Of a DNA stretch of 64,000 nucleotides, positions 6,809 through 14,626 are shown piece after piece (position 1 is the stretch's first letter; each line of letters opens with the position of its first letter). The position numbers and the translations under genes are program-made. This DNA is from JANNNF01 sp040385825 (GTDB lineage Bacteria > Pseudomonadota > Alphaproteobacteria > Rhodobacterales > Rhodobacteraceae): the NCBI GenBank assembly GCA_040385825.1, contig JAZKGQ010000004.1, positions 51,903 to 115,902 on the forward strand, in the 5' to 3' direction. The notes beneath the pieces were generated by a model. The model did not search any database and was not told the DNA's origin. It saw nothing but the letters and a program-made list of their open reading frames with translations.

Positions 6809-8821
6809 ATGAATGCTTTGCTGACCCCCTGGACCGCGCCCTTTGGTCTGCCGGATTTCGCCGCGATCAAGGATGAGGATTTCGCCCCCGCCTTTGATGC
6901 GGCCCTGGCCGAGGCGCGGGCGAACATCGCGGCGATTGCCGATGCGGCGGATGCGCCCAGCTTTGCCAATACCATCGCCGCGCTGGAACTGGCCGAAGGG
7001 CTGCTGGACCGGGTGGGGGGTGTCTTCTACAACCTTGCGGGTGCCGACAGCACCGATGCCCGCGAGGCGTTGCAGCGCGATCTGGCCCCCAAGATGAGCG
7101 CCTTTGCATCCGAAGTCACCAACAACGCCGCCCTGTTCGCCCGGATCGAGGCGCTGTGGGAGGCGCGCGACAGCCTTGGGCTTGAGCCTGAACAGGCGCG
7201 GGTGCTGACCCTCTACCGGCAGATGTTCGTGCGGTCCGGGGCCAAGTTGGTCGGCGATCAGGCGGCGCGGCTGACGGCGGTGAAATCGCGGCTGGCGGTG
7301 CTGGGCACCCAGTTCAGCCAGAACCTGCTGGCCGAGGAACGCGACTGGTTCATGGAACTGTCAGAGGCCGATCTGGAAGGCCTGCCGGACTTCGTGGTCG
7401 ATGCCGCGCGGGCAGCCGGGGCCGAAAAAGGCATCGGTCCGGTTGTCACCCTCAGCCGGTCCCTGATCGTGCCGTTCTTGCAGTTTTCCCCCCGCCGTGC
7501 CCTGCGCCAAAAGTCGTATGAGGCCTGGGGGTTGCGGGGCGCAAACGGCAATGCGGCGGACAACCGGGCGGTGGCGGCCGAGATTCTGGCGCTGCGGGCG
7601 GAACGCGCGCATCTGCTGGGCTATGCCAGCTTTGCCGATTTCAAGCTGGAACCGGAAATGGCGAAAACCCCCGATGCCGTGCGCGGGCTGCTGATGCGGG
7701 TGTGGGAACCGGCACGGACCAAGGCCTTGGCGGATGCAGGCGTGCTGGAGGCGATGTTGCACGCCGATGGCATTGCCGGGCCGCTGGAACCCTGGGACTG
7801 GCGCTATTATTCCGAACGTCGCCGCAAGCTGGAACATGATCTGGATGAGGCCGCGTTGAAGCCTTACCTCGGGTTGGAGGCGATGCTGGGCGCGCAATTC
7901 GACTGTGCCAACCGGCTGTTCGGGCTGGAATTCCGCGAACTGGACGGCCCGTTCTATCACCCCGACGTGCGGGGGTGGGAGGTGACTCGCAACGGTGCCC
8001 ATGTGGCGCTGTTCCTGGGCGATTACTTCGCGCGTGGGTCCAAACGGTCGGGGGCCTGGTGTTCGGCGATGCGCAGCCAGCGCAAGCTGGGCGGCGACGT
8101 GCGGCCCATCGTGGTGAATGTGTGCAATTTTGCCAAGGCGGACCCCGCGCTGCTGTCTTATGACGATGCGCGCACGCTGTTCCACGAATTCGGCCATGCG
8201 CTGCACCAGATGCTGTCGAATGTCACCTATGGCTTCATTTCTGGCACCTCGGTTGCGCGTGATTTTGTCGAACTGCCCAGCCAGCTTTACGAACACTGGC
8301 TGGAAGTGCCCGCCGTGCTGGAACAACACGCGCGCCATCATGCGACGGGGGAGCCTATGCCCGCCGACATGCTGCAACGGCTGCTGGATGCGGGCACCTA
8401 TGATCAGGCCTTTGCGACGGTGGAATTCATCAGCTCTGCCATGGTCGATCTGGAGTTTCACGCAGGCGACGCCCCGGCCGACCCGATGCAGAAGCAGGCC
8501 GAAGTGCTGGAATCCCTCGGGATGCCGAACGCCATTCGCATGCGCCACGCCACCCCGCATTTTGCGCATGTGTTTTCGGGCGACGGCTATTCCAGCGGCT
8601 ATTACAGCTATATGTGGTCCGAGGTGATGGACGCCGACGCCTTTGCCGCCTTCGAGGAAGCGGGCGATCCGTTTGACCCTGCCACCGCTGCGCGGCTGGA
8701 AAAATTCATCCTGTCGGCGGGCGGGTCCGAGGAGGCAGAGGCGCTGTACACCCAGTTCCGCGGCCGGATGCCGGGGGTCGAGGCGCTGTTGAAGGGGCGC
8801 GGGCTGCTGGACGCGGCCTGA
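6809..8821 (+). CDS. M3 family zinc metallopeptidase (oligopeptidase A / dipeptidyl carboxypeptidase type)
   Basis: This 670-residue peptidase degrades short peptides, probably in the cytoplasm, as no signal peptide is visible. The zinc site HEFGH is at residues 459-463, with the third-ligand helix ahead of SGTSVARDFVELPSQLYEHW, the M3 signature. Length and domain order fit PrlC and Dcp, and the sequence alone does not decide between them. The start is well supported by AAAGGAG just upstream of ATG 6809. The gene follows the amino-acid transporter permease by 55 bases and may be co-transcribed with it. A strong hairpin ends the unit. Confidence 0.93.
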   Translation: MNALLTPWTAPFGLPDFAAIKDEDFAPAFDAALAEARANIAAIADAADAPSFANTIAALELAEGLLDRVGGVFYNLAGADSTDAREALQRDLAPKMSAFASEVTNNAALFARIEALWEARDSLGLEPEQARVLTLYRQMFVRSGAKLVGDQAARLTAVKSRLAVLGTQFSQNLLAEERDWFMELSEADLEGLPDFVVDAARAAGAEKGIGPVVTLSRSLIVPFLQFSPRRALRQKSYEAWGLRGANGNAADNRAVAAEILALRAERAHLLGYASFADFKLEPEMAKTPDAVRGLLMRVWEPARTKALADAGVLEAMLHADGIAGPLEPWDWRYYSERRRKLEHDLDEAALKPYLGLEAMLGAQFDCANRLFGLEFRELDGPFYHPDVRGWEVTRNGAHVALFLGDYFARGSKRSGAWCSAMRSQRKLGGDVRPIVVNVCNFAKADPALLSYDDARTLFHEFGHALHQMLSNVTYGFISGTSVARDFVELPSQLYEHWLEVPAVLEQHARHHATGEPMPADMLQRLLDAGTYDQAFATVEFISSAMVDLEFHAGDAPADPMQKQAEVLESLGMPNAIRMRHATPHFAHVFSGDGYSSGYYSYMWSEVMDADAFAAFEEAGDPFDPATAARLEKFILSAGGSEEAEALYTQFRGRMPGVEALLKGRGLLDAA

Positions 8822-8823
8822 CG

Positions 8824-8855
8824 AAAGGCGGCGCAGGTTGCCCTGCGCCGCCTTT
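8824..8855. terminator. Hairpin terminator after the M3 peptidase gene
   Basis: AAAGGCGGCGCAGG (8824-8837) pairs with CCTGCGCCGCCTTT (8842-8855) around a TTGC loop. The 14-bp stem has A-rich and T-rich ends, so it can act in both directions, for the rightward peptidase gene and the leftward gene ending at 8910. Confidence 0.8.
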
Positions 8856-8909
8856 GGATCACCTGCATGGTCCGTGGGTGCATGATCCGTGGATCAGTTT
8901 CTGGGAAGA

Positions 8910-9239
8910 TCAGTCCAGAAAACGGTCGAGCAAAGGCTTGGCTGCCGCAACGCAGGCGCCAATTTCGGTTGCGCCACAGTCAATCTCAAGCATCTGATCC
9001 TTGCCAAGCGCGATCTTGATCGATGTTTTCGGCGCGGGCGGCGGCATCATGTCGTCAGGGCCACCACCGGGTTTGTGGCCCATCGGTTTGGGGTCGCCTG
9101 GTGCCGGCGGCGGCGGAGGCGACGGGGGAGCAGCCTCGCCAGCGGCGGGAGCAGGCGGGGCGGGTTCGGTTTGCGCCAGCACGGGGCCGGCCAGCAGGGC
9201 TGCGGCCAGAGACAGGCCGAAAACAGCAGATTTAAACAT
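8910..9239 (-). CDS. Small secreted proline-rich protein of unknown function
   Basis: I do not recognise this 109-residue protein. It starts with a convincing signal peptide (MFKSAVFGLSLAAALLAGPVLA, cleavage after VLA). A low-complexity proline/alanine stretch with PSPPPPPAPGDPKP follows, and then a compact C-terminal part with two cysteines (IDCGATEIGACVAA). It is probably periplasmic, and the two cysteines could form a disulfide. It stands alone between a convergent peptidase gene and the GlxA-type regulator gene. A coding role is supported by the signal peptide, the sensible start and the shared hairpin after its stop. Confidence 0.7.
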   Translation of the reverse strand: MFKSAVFGLSLAAALLAGPVLAQTEPAPPAPAAGEAAPPSPPPPPAPGDPKPMGHKPGGGPDDMMPPPAPKTSIKIALGKDQMLEIDCGATEIGACVAAAKPLLDRFLD

Positions 9240-9339
9240 AATTACTCCGCATTTTCAAGGGTTTGGATTGTCATGCCACGTTTCTCGTGCCATGTTTGAA
9301 TAACGCGAGAATGCAAATTCTGGTTCCGTGAAAACTCTG

Positions 9340-10302
9340 CTATGAACGCAAACGGCCAGGGGCCACGTTGAATTTCCGGCGAAAGGCGCGGGCCAATGTG
9401 CCAGGGCCGGAAAACCCGGTGCGCAGGGCGATCTCGGCCAGCGGATGTGCGGTGTCGGTCAGCAACCGCCGCGCAGCAGCAAGGCGCAGCGACAGTCCGT
9501 AAGCCCCCGGCGTGGTGCCAAGGGCGGTGCGGAACAGTGATTCCAGCCTGCGGGGCGACAGGCCGACCTCGGCTGCAATCGCGGCAATCGGGGCGGGCGC
9601 GTCAATCCGGGCCTCCATCTGCGCGATCACCCTGGCCACACGGGGGTCAAGGCGCGGGTCCGTGTGCGGCGGCGCGATCTGCGGGTTGCTGCCCCGGCGG
9701 GCGGTGGTCAGAAAGCTGTTGGCCACCTGCCGGGCCAGCGGGGCGCCATGCCGCGCGGTGATCAGATGCAGCATGAAATCGGTGGCGGGCGCTGCCCCGC
9801 CAATGGTCACGCGGTTGCGATCCAGCACATAGCGGTCGGGCCGGATGTCGATGTGCGGGTGCAGGGCGGCGATATCCTCCAGATCCTCCCAATGCACCGT
9901 TGCCTTGTAGCCATCCAGCAGCCCCGCCCGCGCCAGCACCCAAGGGGCGGCATCAATCCCGCCCACCAGCGCAAACCGTGGTGCAATCCGGCGCAGATCG
10001 CGGATCAGCGGCCGGGTCGCCACCTCGGCCAGCCGGTAGCCCGCAATCACGATCAGTGCATCCGCCCCCGCCGCGTGGTCCAGCGGGCCGGACGACGGCA
10101 AGGATATGCCACAGGTCAGCGGCGCGGGCTGGCCGTCCGGCGTGACGACGCGCCAGCGATAGGCCTCTGCCCCCAGATGCCGGTTGGCGCTGCGCAAAGG
10201 GTCCAGCGCCGAGGCGACCTCTAGGATAGAGGATTGCGGCAAGACCAGCAGGGCGATGGTCAAGGGGGCGGTGGCCGGGGCGAACAGGGCATTTTGCGTC
10301 AT
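9340..10302 (-). CDS. GlxA family AraC-type transcriptional regulator
   Basis: This 320-residue regulator has an N-terminal DJ-1/PfpI-like domain (IALLVLPQSSILEVASALDPLR, quoted in part; GGIDAAPWVLARAGLLDG) and a C-terminal AraC helix-turn-helix (about residues 220-320; LSPRRLESLFRTALG and ALRTGFSGPGTLARAFRRKF). Close relatives such as CdhR and GbdR of Pseudomonas sense carnitine or glycine betaine. Its divergent position next to the carnitine genes makes it their likely activator, which is inference. The start at 10302 (MTQNALF) fits the family. An earlier in-frame start at 10356 would run towards the divergent gene. Confidence 0.88.
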   Translation of the reverse strand: MTQNALFAPATAPLTIALLVLPQSSILEVASALDPLRSANRHLGAEAYRWRVVTPDGQPAPLTCGISLPSSGPLDHAAGADALIVIAGYRLAEVATRPLIRDLRRIAPRFALVGGIDAAPWVLARAGLLDGYKATVHWEDLEDIAALHPHIDIRPDRYVLDRNRVTIGGAAPATDFMLHLITARHGAPLARQVANSFLTTARRGSNPQIAPPHTDPRLDPRVARVIAQMEARIDAPAPIAAIAAEVGLSPRRLESLFRTALGTTPGAYGLSLRLAAARRLLTDTAHPLAEIALRTGFSGPGTLARAFRRKFNVAPGRLRS

Positions 10303-10374
10303 GCAGATTTCGTAAACTGTAGGGCGCGGCGGGGCAAGATGGCTATGGTGGCGCAACAGCTATCGGAGGATGCC

Positions 10375-11289
10375 ATGCCGCTGACCATGAACCGTGAGGT
10401 TTTCATCACCTGTGCCGTGACCGGATCGGGCGGTACTCAGGACAAAAGCCCGCATGTGCCGCGCAGCCCGCAGCAGATTGCCGACAGCGCGATTGATGCG
10501 GCACGCGCCGGCGCTGCCGTGGTGCATTGCCATGTGCGCGATCCGGAGTCTGGCAAACCCTCGCGCGACCCGGCGCTTTACCGCGAAGTCACCGAACGCA
10601 TCCGGGATTCGGCGGTGGATGTGGTGCTGAACCTGACGGCGGGCATGGGCGGCGACATCTACTTTGAAGGGTCCGAGGCCATGGGCCGCATGGGGCCACG
10701 GTCCGACATGGCAGGGGCGACCGAACGGGTGGCGCATGTGGTGGATTGCCGGCCCGAGATTTGCACCCTCGATTGCGGCACGATGAACTTCAACGAGGCC
10801 GATTATGTGATGGTCAACACCCCCGGTCTTTTGCGCGACATGGCGCGGCGGATGACGGCGGCAGGCGTGCGGATCGAAATTGAGGCGTTTGATACCGGCC
10901 ATTTGTGGTTGGCGAAGGAACTGGTCCGCGAAGGCGCGATCCCCGACCCGGTGCTGGTGCAACTCTGCATGGGCGTGCCATGGGGCGCACCGGATGATCT
11001 GAACACCTTCCTTGCCATGGTCAACAACGTGCCCGCGAGTTGGAACTGGTCGGCCTTTGCCATTGGCCGCAACCAAATGGCCTATGTCGCAGCCTCGGTG
11101 CTGGCAGGCGGCAACGTGCGGGTCGGGTTGGAGGACAACCTGTGGCTGGACAAAGGCGTGCTGGCCACCAACGCCCAACTGGTGGAGCGCGCCTGCAGCA
11201 TCGTCGAAAACATGGGCGCTCGGGTGATCACCCCTGCCGAAGTGCGGGCCAAGCTGAAGCTGGAAAAGCGGATGCCGGTGGCGAAGTGA
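10375..11289 (+). CDS. Beta-keto acid cleavage enzyme (BKACE), probable 3-dehydrocarnitine:acetyl-CoA cleavage
   Basis: This 304-residue enzyme belongs to the BKACE (formerly DUF849) family, which condenses a beta-keto acid with acetyl-CoA to give acetoacetate and a new acyl-CoA. The zinc ligands in HCHVRDP (H51 and H53), the LNLTAGMGG segment, NEADYVMVNTP and the QLCMGVPWG motif are visible. With carnitine dehydrogenase two genes downstream, the likely reaction is 3-dehydrocarnitine plus acetyl-CoA to betainyl-CoA plus acetoacetate. ATG 10375 follows GGAGG at proper spacing. An ATG at 10387 is the alternative. The gene opens the rightward island operon. Confidence 0.88.
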   Translation: MPLTMNREVFITCAVTGSGGTQDKSPHVPRSPQQIADSAIDAARAGAAVVHCHVRDPESGKPSRDPALYREVTERIRDSAVDVVLNLTAGMGGDIYFEGSEAMGRMGPRSDMAGATERVAHVVDCRPEICTLDCGTMNFNEADYVMVNTPGLLRDMARRMTAAGVRIEIEAFDTGHLWLAKELVREGAIPDPVLVQLCMGVPWGAPDDLNTFLAMVNNVPASWNWSAFAIGRNQMAYVAASVLAGGNVRVGLEDNLWLDKGVLATNAQLVERACSIVENMGARVITPAEVRAKLKLEKRMPVAK

Positions 11290-11296
11290 GCGTCTG

Positions 11297-11650
11297 ATGG
11301 ATTGGACCTACATCCGAGCCATTGCAATTGTGTCGCCGATATTGGTTGGCGCATGGCTGGTACCGCAGTTTGCGTCAACCAAAGGTCGGCTGGGGCAGAT
11401 CGCTTTGGTGGGCTTGGGTGTAGTGGCAGTCCTCGCGACCCTTGCCACGCGCAGCTCTGGCTACAACGCGATGAAGTATTCCATTCCTGCCTTCATCAAC
11501 TTGTTCGGATTGGTCGCTGGCTGCCTGACTCAGCTTTGGCTCTTGTATCGACGGCGCGGAGGGGACCGACGCCCCGGTGAACTGATGATCCGGCTGGTTA
11601 GCGCAGGGCTGACCTTGGGCTTGTTTTTCTTCACTGGCCTGCGGGTGTAG
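11297..11650 (+). CDS. Small integral membrane protein of unknown function
   Basis: I do not recognise this 117-residue protein. It has four likely membrane segments: IRAIAIVSPILVGAWLVP, LGQIALVGLGVVAVLATLA, the helix around IPAFINLFGLVAGCLTQLW, and VSAGLTLGLFFFTGL. An arginine-rich loop (RRRGGDRRPGE) lies before the last one. The gene lies 7 bases after the BKACE gene and 67 bases before the carnitine dehydrogenase gene, in the same direction, so it is probably co-transcribed. Its base composition is slightly less GC-rich than the neighbours. A role in quaternary-amine metabolism is suggested only by position. Confidence 0.65.
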   Translation: MDWTYIRAIAIVSPILVGAWLVPQFASTKGRLGQIALVGLGVVAVLATLATRSSGYNAMKYSIPAFINLFGLVAGCLTQLWLLYRRRGGDRRPGELMIRLVSAGLTLGLFFFTGLRV

Positions 11651-11717
11651 TGGGGCGGGTTTCAAGTATTCGGGTGGGTTTTCACTAACCCTGGGCTAAC
11701 AACGGAAAGAACGGAAA

Positions 11718-13181
11718 ATGACACGCAAGGCAGCAATCATCGGTGGTGGCGTTATCGGCGGCGGATGGGCGGCGCGGTTTCTGCTCAACGGCTGGAACGT
11801 CTCGGTGTTCGACCCCGACCCGCAGGCAGAACGCAAGATCGGCGAAGTGCTGGCCAACGCCCGCGCCGCCTTGCCCGCGCTTAGCGATATTCCGATGTTG
11901 GCCGAAGGAACACTGACCTTCGCGCAGACCATTACTGAAGCGGTGGAAGGGGCCGATTACATTCAGGAATCCGTGTCCGAACGGCTCGACCTGAAACACC
12001 GTGTCTTTGCACAGATTCAACAATCCAGTCACGGCGTGCCGATCGGATCCTCCACCTCTGGTTTCAAGCCATCCGAGTTGCAGGAAAACGCCGCCGACCC
12101 CTCGGTGATTTTCGTCGCCCACCCGTTCAACCCGGTCTACCTGCTGCCCTTGGCCGAAGTGGTGCCGTCGCCCAGATCCGACATGGCGCTGATCGAACGG
12201 GTCAAGGAAACCCTGCGCGAGATCGGAATGTTCCCCCTGCATGTCCGCAAGGAAATCGACGCCCATATCGCCGACCGTTTCCTTGAGGCCGTGTGGCGCG
12301 AGGCGCTGTGGCTGGTCAAGGACGGCATCGCCACGACCGAGGAAATCGACGAGGCGATCCGCATGGGTTTTGGCCTGCGGTGGGGCCAGATGGGGCTGTT
12401 TGAAACCTACCGTGTGGCAGGCGGCGAGGCGGGCATGAAGCATTTCATGGCGCAGTTCGGGCCCTGCCTGACCTGGCCCTGGACCAAGCTGATGGACGTG
12501 CCCGAGTTCAACGACGAGCTGGTCGACCTGATCGCAGGCCAATCCGACGCGCAATCGGGGCACCATACGATCCGCGAGCTGGAGCGTATCCGCGACAGCA
12601 ACCTGATCGGGTTCCTGCGCGCGTTGAAAGACCGCAACTGGGGGGCCGGCAAGGTCTTGCGCGACCATGACGCGCGCCGGGCTGCGGCATATCACGCCGA
12701 ACCCGAAAGGGATGCGACGGGGCCGATGGTGATGGCGCAGATGCAGGTGCTGCCGGGCTGGATCGACTATAACGGCCACATGACCGAAAGCCGCTATCTG
12801 TTCGCCGGGTCAGAGACGTGCGATGCCTTCCTGCGCCTGATCGGGGCGGATCTGGACTATGTGAAGGGCGGCCACAGCTATTACACCGCCGAATCCCATG
12901 TGATGCACCTGGGCGAGGCAAAGGTGGGCGACGCGCTGACCGGCACGGTGCAGGTGCTGATGGCCGATGACAAGCGCCTGCACCTGTTCCTGCGCATCCT
13001 GCGCGGCGATGAACCCGTGGCGACGGTCGAACAGATCCTGCTGCACGTCGATATGGCAAAGGGCAAGACTTGCCCGGCGGCGCCCGAGATCCGTGCGAAA
13101 CTGGACCCCATTGCCAAGGCCCACGCCGCCCTGCCACGCCCCGCGACCGCGGGCCGCCATGTCGGCCAAAGGAACGCATGA
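11718..13181 (+). CDS. lcdH: L-carnitine dehydrogenase fused to betainyl-CoA thioesterase
   Basis: The protein (487 residues) joins two enzymes. Residues 1 to about 320 are a 3-hydroxyacyl-CoA dehydrogenase-like fold with the NAD motif GGGVIGGGWAAR (9-20) and the catalytic histidine in HPFNPVYLLP (from 135). This part would oxidise L-carnitine to 3-dehydrocarnitine. From about 336 on comes a hotdog thioesterase with WIDYNGHMTESRY, which in fusions of this type hydrolyses betainyl-CoA to glycine betaine. The BKACE two genes upstream supplies the step between them. Start and length fit the fused family. Its stop overlaps the next start (ATGA). Confidence 0.9.
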   Translation: MTRKAAIIGGGVIGGGWAARFLLNGWNVSVFDPDPQAERKIGEVLANARAALPALSDIPMLAEGTLTFAQTITEAVEGADYIQESVSERLDLKHRVFAQIQQSSHGVPIGSSTSGFKPSELQENAADPSVIFVAHPFNPVYLLPLAEVVPSPRSDMALIERVKETLREIGMFPLHVRKEIDAHIADRFLEAVWREALWLVKDGIATTEEIDEAIRMGFGLRWGQMGLFETYRVAGGEAGMKHFMAQFGPCLTWPWTKLMDVPEFNDELVDLIAGQSDAQSGHHTIRELERIRDSNLIGFLRALKDRNWGAGKVLRDHDARRAAAYHAEPERDATGPMVMAQMQVLPGWIDYNGHMTESRYLFAGSETCDAFLRLIGADLDYVKGGHSYYTAESHVMHLGEAKVGDALTGTVQVLMADDKRLHLFLRILRGDEPVATVEQILLHVDMAKGKTCPAAPEIRAKLDPIAKAHAALPRPATAGRHVGQRNA

Positions 13182-14344
13182 TGGATTTCGGCCTGTCCGA
13201 TGAACAGCGGATGATCGTTGCCACCACCCGCGCCTTCGTGGAAACTGAGCTTTACCCGCATGAGGCCGAGGTCGAACGTACCGGCGTGCTGCGCCCCGAA
13301 CTGCGCGCCGAGATTGCGGCCAAGGCAATTGCGGCGGGGCTTTATGCGGCCAACATGCCGGCGGAAGTGGGGGGGGCGGGGCTGGATACGCTGACCTGGC
13401 TGCTCTACGAAAAGGAACTGGGCCGCGTCAACTATGCGCTGCACTGGACCTGCGTGGCGCGGCCCTCGAACATCCTGCTGGCCTGCACGCCCGATCAGCG
13501 GGAACGCTATCTGTTTCCCTGCATCAAGGGCCTGCGCCACGATGCGCAGGCCATGACGGAACCCGGAGCAGGGTCCGACCTGCGCGGGATGAAGACCTTT
13601 GCGCGGGCGGACGGCGGCGATTTCGTCCTGAACGGCACCAAGCATTTCATCAGTCACGCCGATGTGGCCGATTTCGTCATCGTCTGGGCCGCGTCCGGCG
13701 AGGAGGACACCCCGCGCGGCAAACGGCGGCTGATCACGGCGTTTCTGGTCGACAAGGGCACGCCCGGTTTCACCGTGCGCGAAGGCTATCGCAATGTCAG
13801 CCACCGGGGCTACAACAACATGGTGCTGGAGTTCGACAACTGCCGGCTGTCGTCGGATCAGGTGTTGGGCGAGGTCCACAAAGGGTTCGAGGTGGCAGGC
13901 CAATGGCTGGGCGCGACCCGGCTTCAGGTCGCCTCGACCTGCCTTGGCCGGGCCGAACGGGCGCTGGAGCTGGCCCTGGCCTATGCGGCCGAACGGCGGC
14001 AGTTCGGCCAGAGCATCGGCAAGTTTCAGGGCACGTCGTTCAAGCTGGCCGACATGGCGATGGAGCTGAAAGCCGCGGAACTGCTGACCCGCGAGGCCGC
14101 GTGGAAATACGATCAGGGCACGGTGACCGAGGCCGACATGTCGATGGCCAAGCTGAAGGCGACCGAGGTGCTGGGGATGGTGGCGGATGAGGCCATCCAG
14201 ATTCACGGCGGCATGGGCCTGATGGAGGAGCTGCCGCTGGAACGGATCTGGCGCGATGCCCGTGTGGAGCGCATCTGGGAAGGGACATCCGAAATTCAGC
14301 GCCATATCATCAGCCGTGAAATGCTGCGCTCGGTGGGGGGGTAG
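13178..14344 (+). CDS. Acyl-CoA dehydrogenase, possibly for gamma-butyrobetainyl-CoA
   Basis: This 388-residue flavoenzyme introduces a trans-2 double bond into an acyl-CoA. It shows the family motifs AMTEPGAGSDLRGMKT, the FAD-contact region around NGTKHFISH, RRQFGQSIGKFQGTSFKLAD, the IHGGMGLMEE segment and the C-terminal WEGTSEIQR, where the conserved glutamates of the family sit. Next to a CaiD-like hydratase and carnitine genes, the expected substrate is gamma-butyrobetainyl-CoA, giving crotonobetainyl-CoA. It resembles general acyl-CoA dehydrogenases at least as much as E. coli CaiA, so the substrate is inferred from context. The start overlaps the preceding stop by 4 bases. Confidence 0.85.
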   Translation: MMDFGLSDEQRMIVATTRAFVETELYPHEAEVERTGVLRPELRAEIAAKAIAAGLYAANMPAEVGGAGLDTLTWLLYEKELGRVNYALHWTCVARPSNILLACTPDQRERYLFPCIKGLRHDAQAMTEPGAGSDLRGMKTFARADGGDFVLNGTKHFISHADVADFVIVWAASGEEDTPRGKRRLITAFLVDKGTPGFTVREGYRNVSHRGYNNMVLEFDNCRLSSDQVLGEVHKGFEVAGQWLGATRLQVASTCLGRAERALELALAYAAERRQFGQSIGKFQGTSFKLADMAMELKAAELLTREAAWKYDQGTVTEADMSMAKLKATEVLGMVADEAIQIHGGMGLMEELPLERIWRDARVERIWEGTSEIQRHIISREMLRSVGG

Positions 14345-14350
14345 CAGGAA

Positions 14351-14369
14351 GGGGGGCTGTCTGCCCCCC
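14351..14369 (+). terminator. G/C hairpin after the acyl-CoA dehydrogenase gene
   Basis: GGGGGGC (14351-14357) pairs with GCCCCCC (14363-14369) around TGTCT, starting 7 bases after the stop codon. No T-run follows directly, but the GAGGATATTTTT element starts 31 bases on. It probably limits read-through into the ligase gene. Confidence 0.45.
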
Positions 14370-14400
14370 TCGCCCCGGCCTTCGCCGTGGCTCACCCCCC

Positions 14401-14569
14401 GAGGATATTTTTGAACAGATGAGAGCAACGGAATGTTAACCCTTCGAGTCGAAACTGATGGGGCCGTACAGGGAGGGATCCCGATGGCGGTAACAGGTGA
14501 TGATTCCCTGCCTCGTTGGCTCGGGGCAGGGCGTCGCCGCGGGAGTATCATCTGTTCAAAAATATCCTC
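14401..14569. repeat. Inverted pair of the GAGGATATTTTTGAAC element
   Basis: The 22 bases at 14401-14422 (GAGGATATTTTTGAAC plus AGATGA) recur exactly in reverse at 14548-14569, enclosing 125 bases. The enclosed part holds no credible gene. A frame at 14433-14630 has no family features. A second GC hairpin (about 14577-14598, CCGGGGGGCG with GCGCCCCCGG) follows the right copy. Nothing else was seen in the 283-base gap before the ligase gene at 14627, so this interval presumably also carries that gene's promoter. Confidence 0.8.
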
Positions 14570-14626
14570 TGGGGGTCCGGGGGGCGAAGCGCCCCCGGCT
14601 TGCGCCATCCCTGCAGGGGGCCGGCC

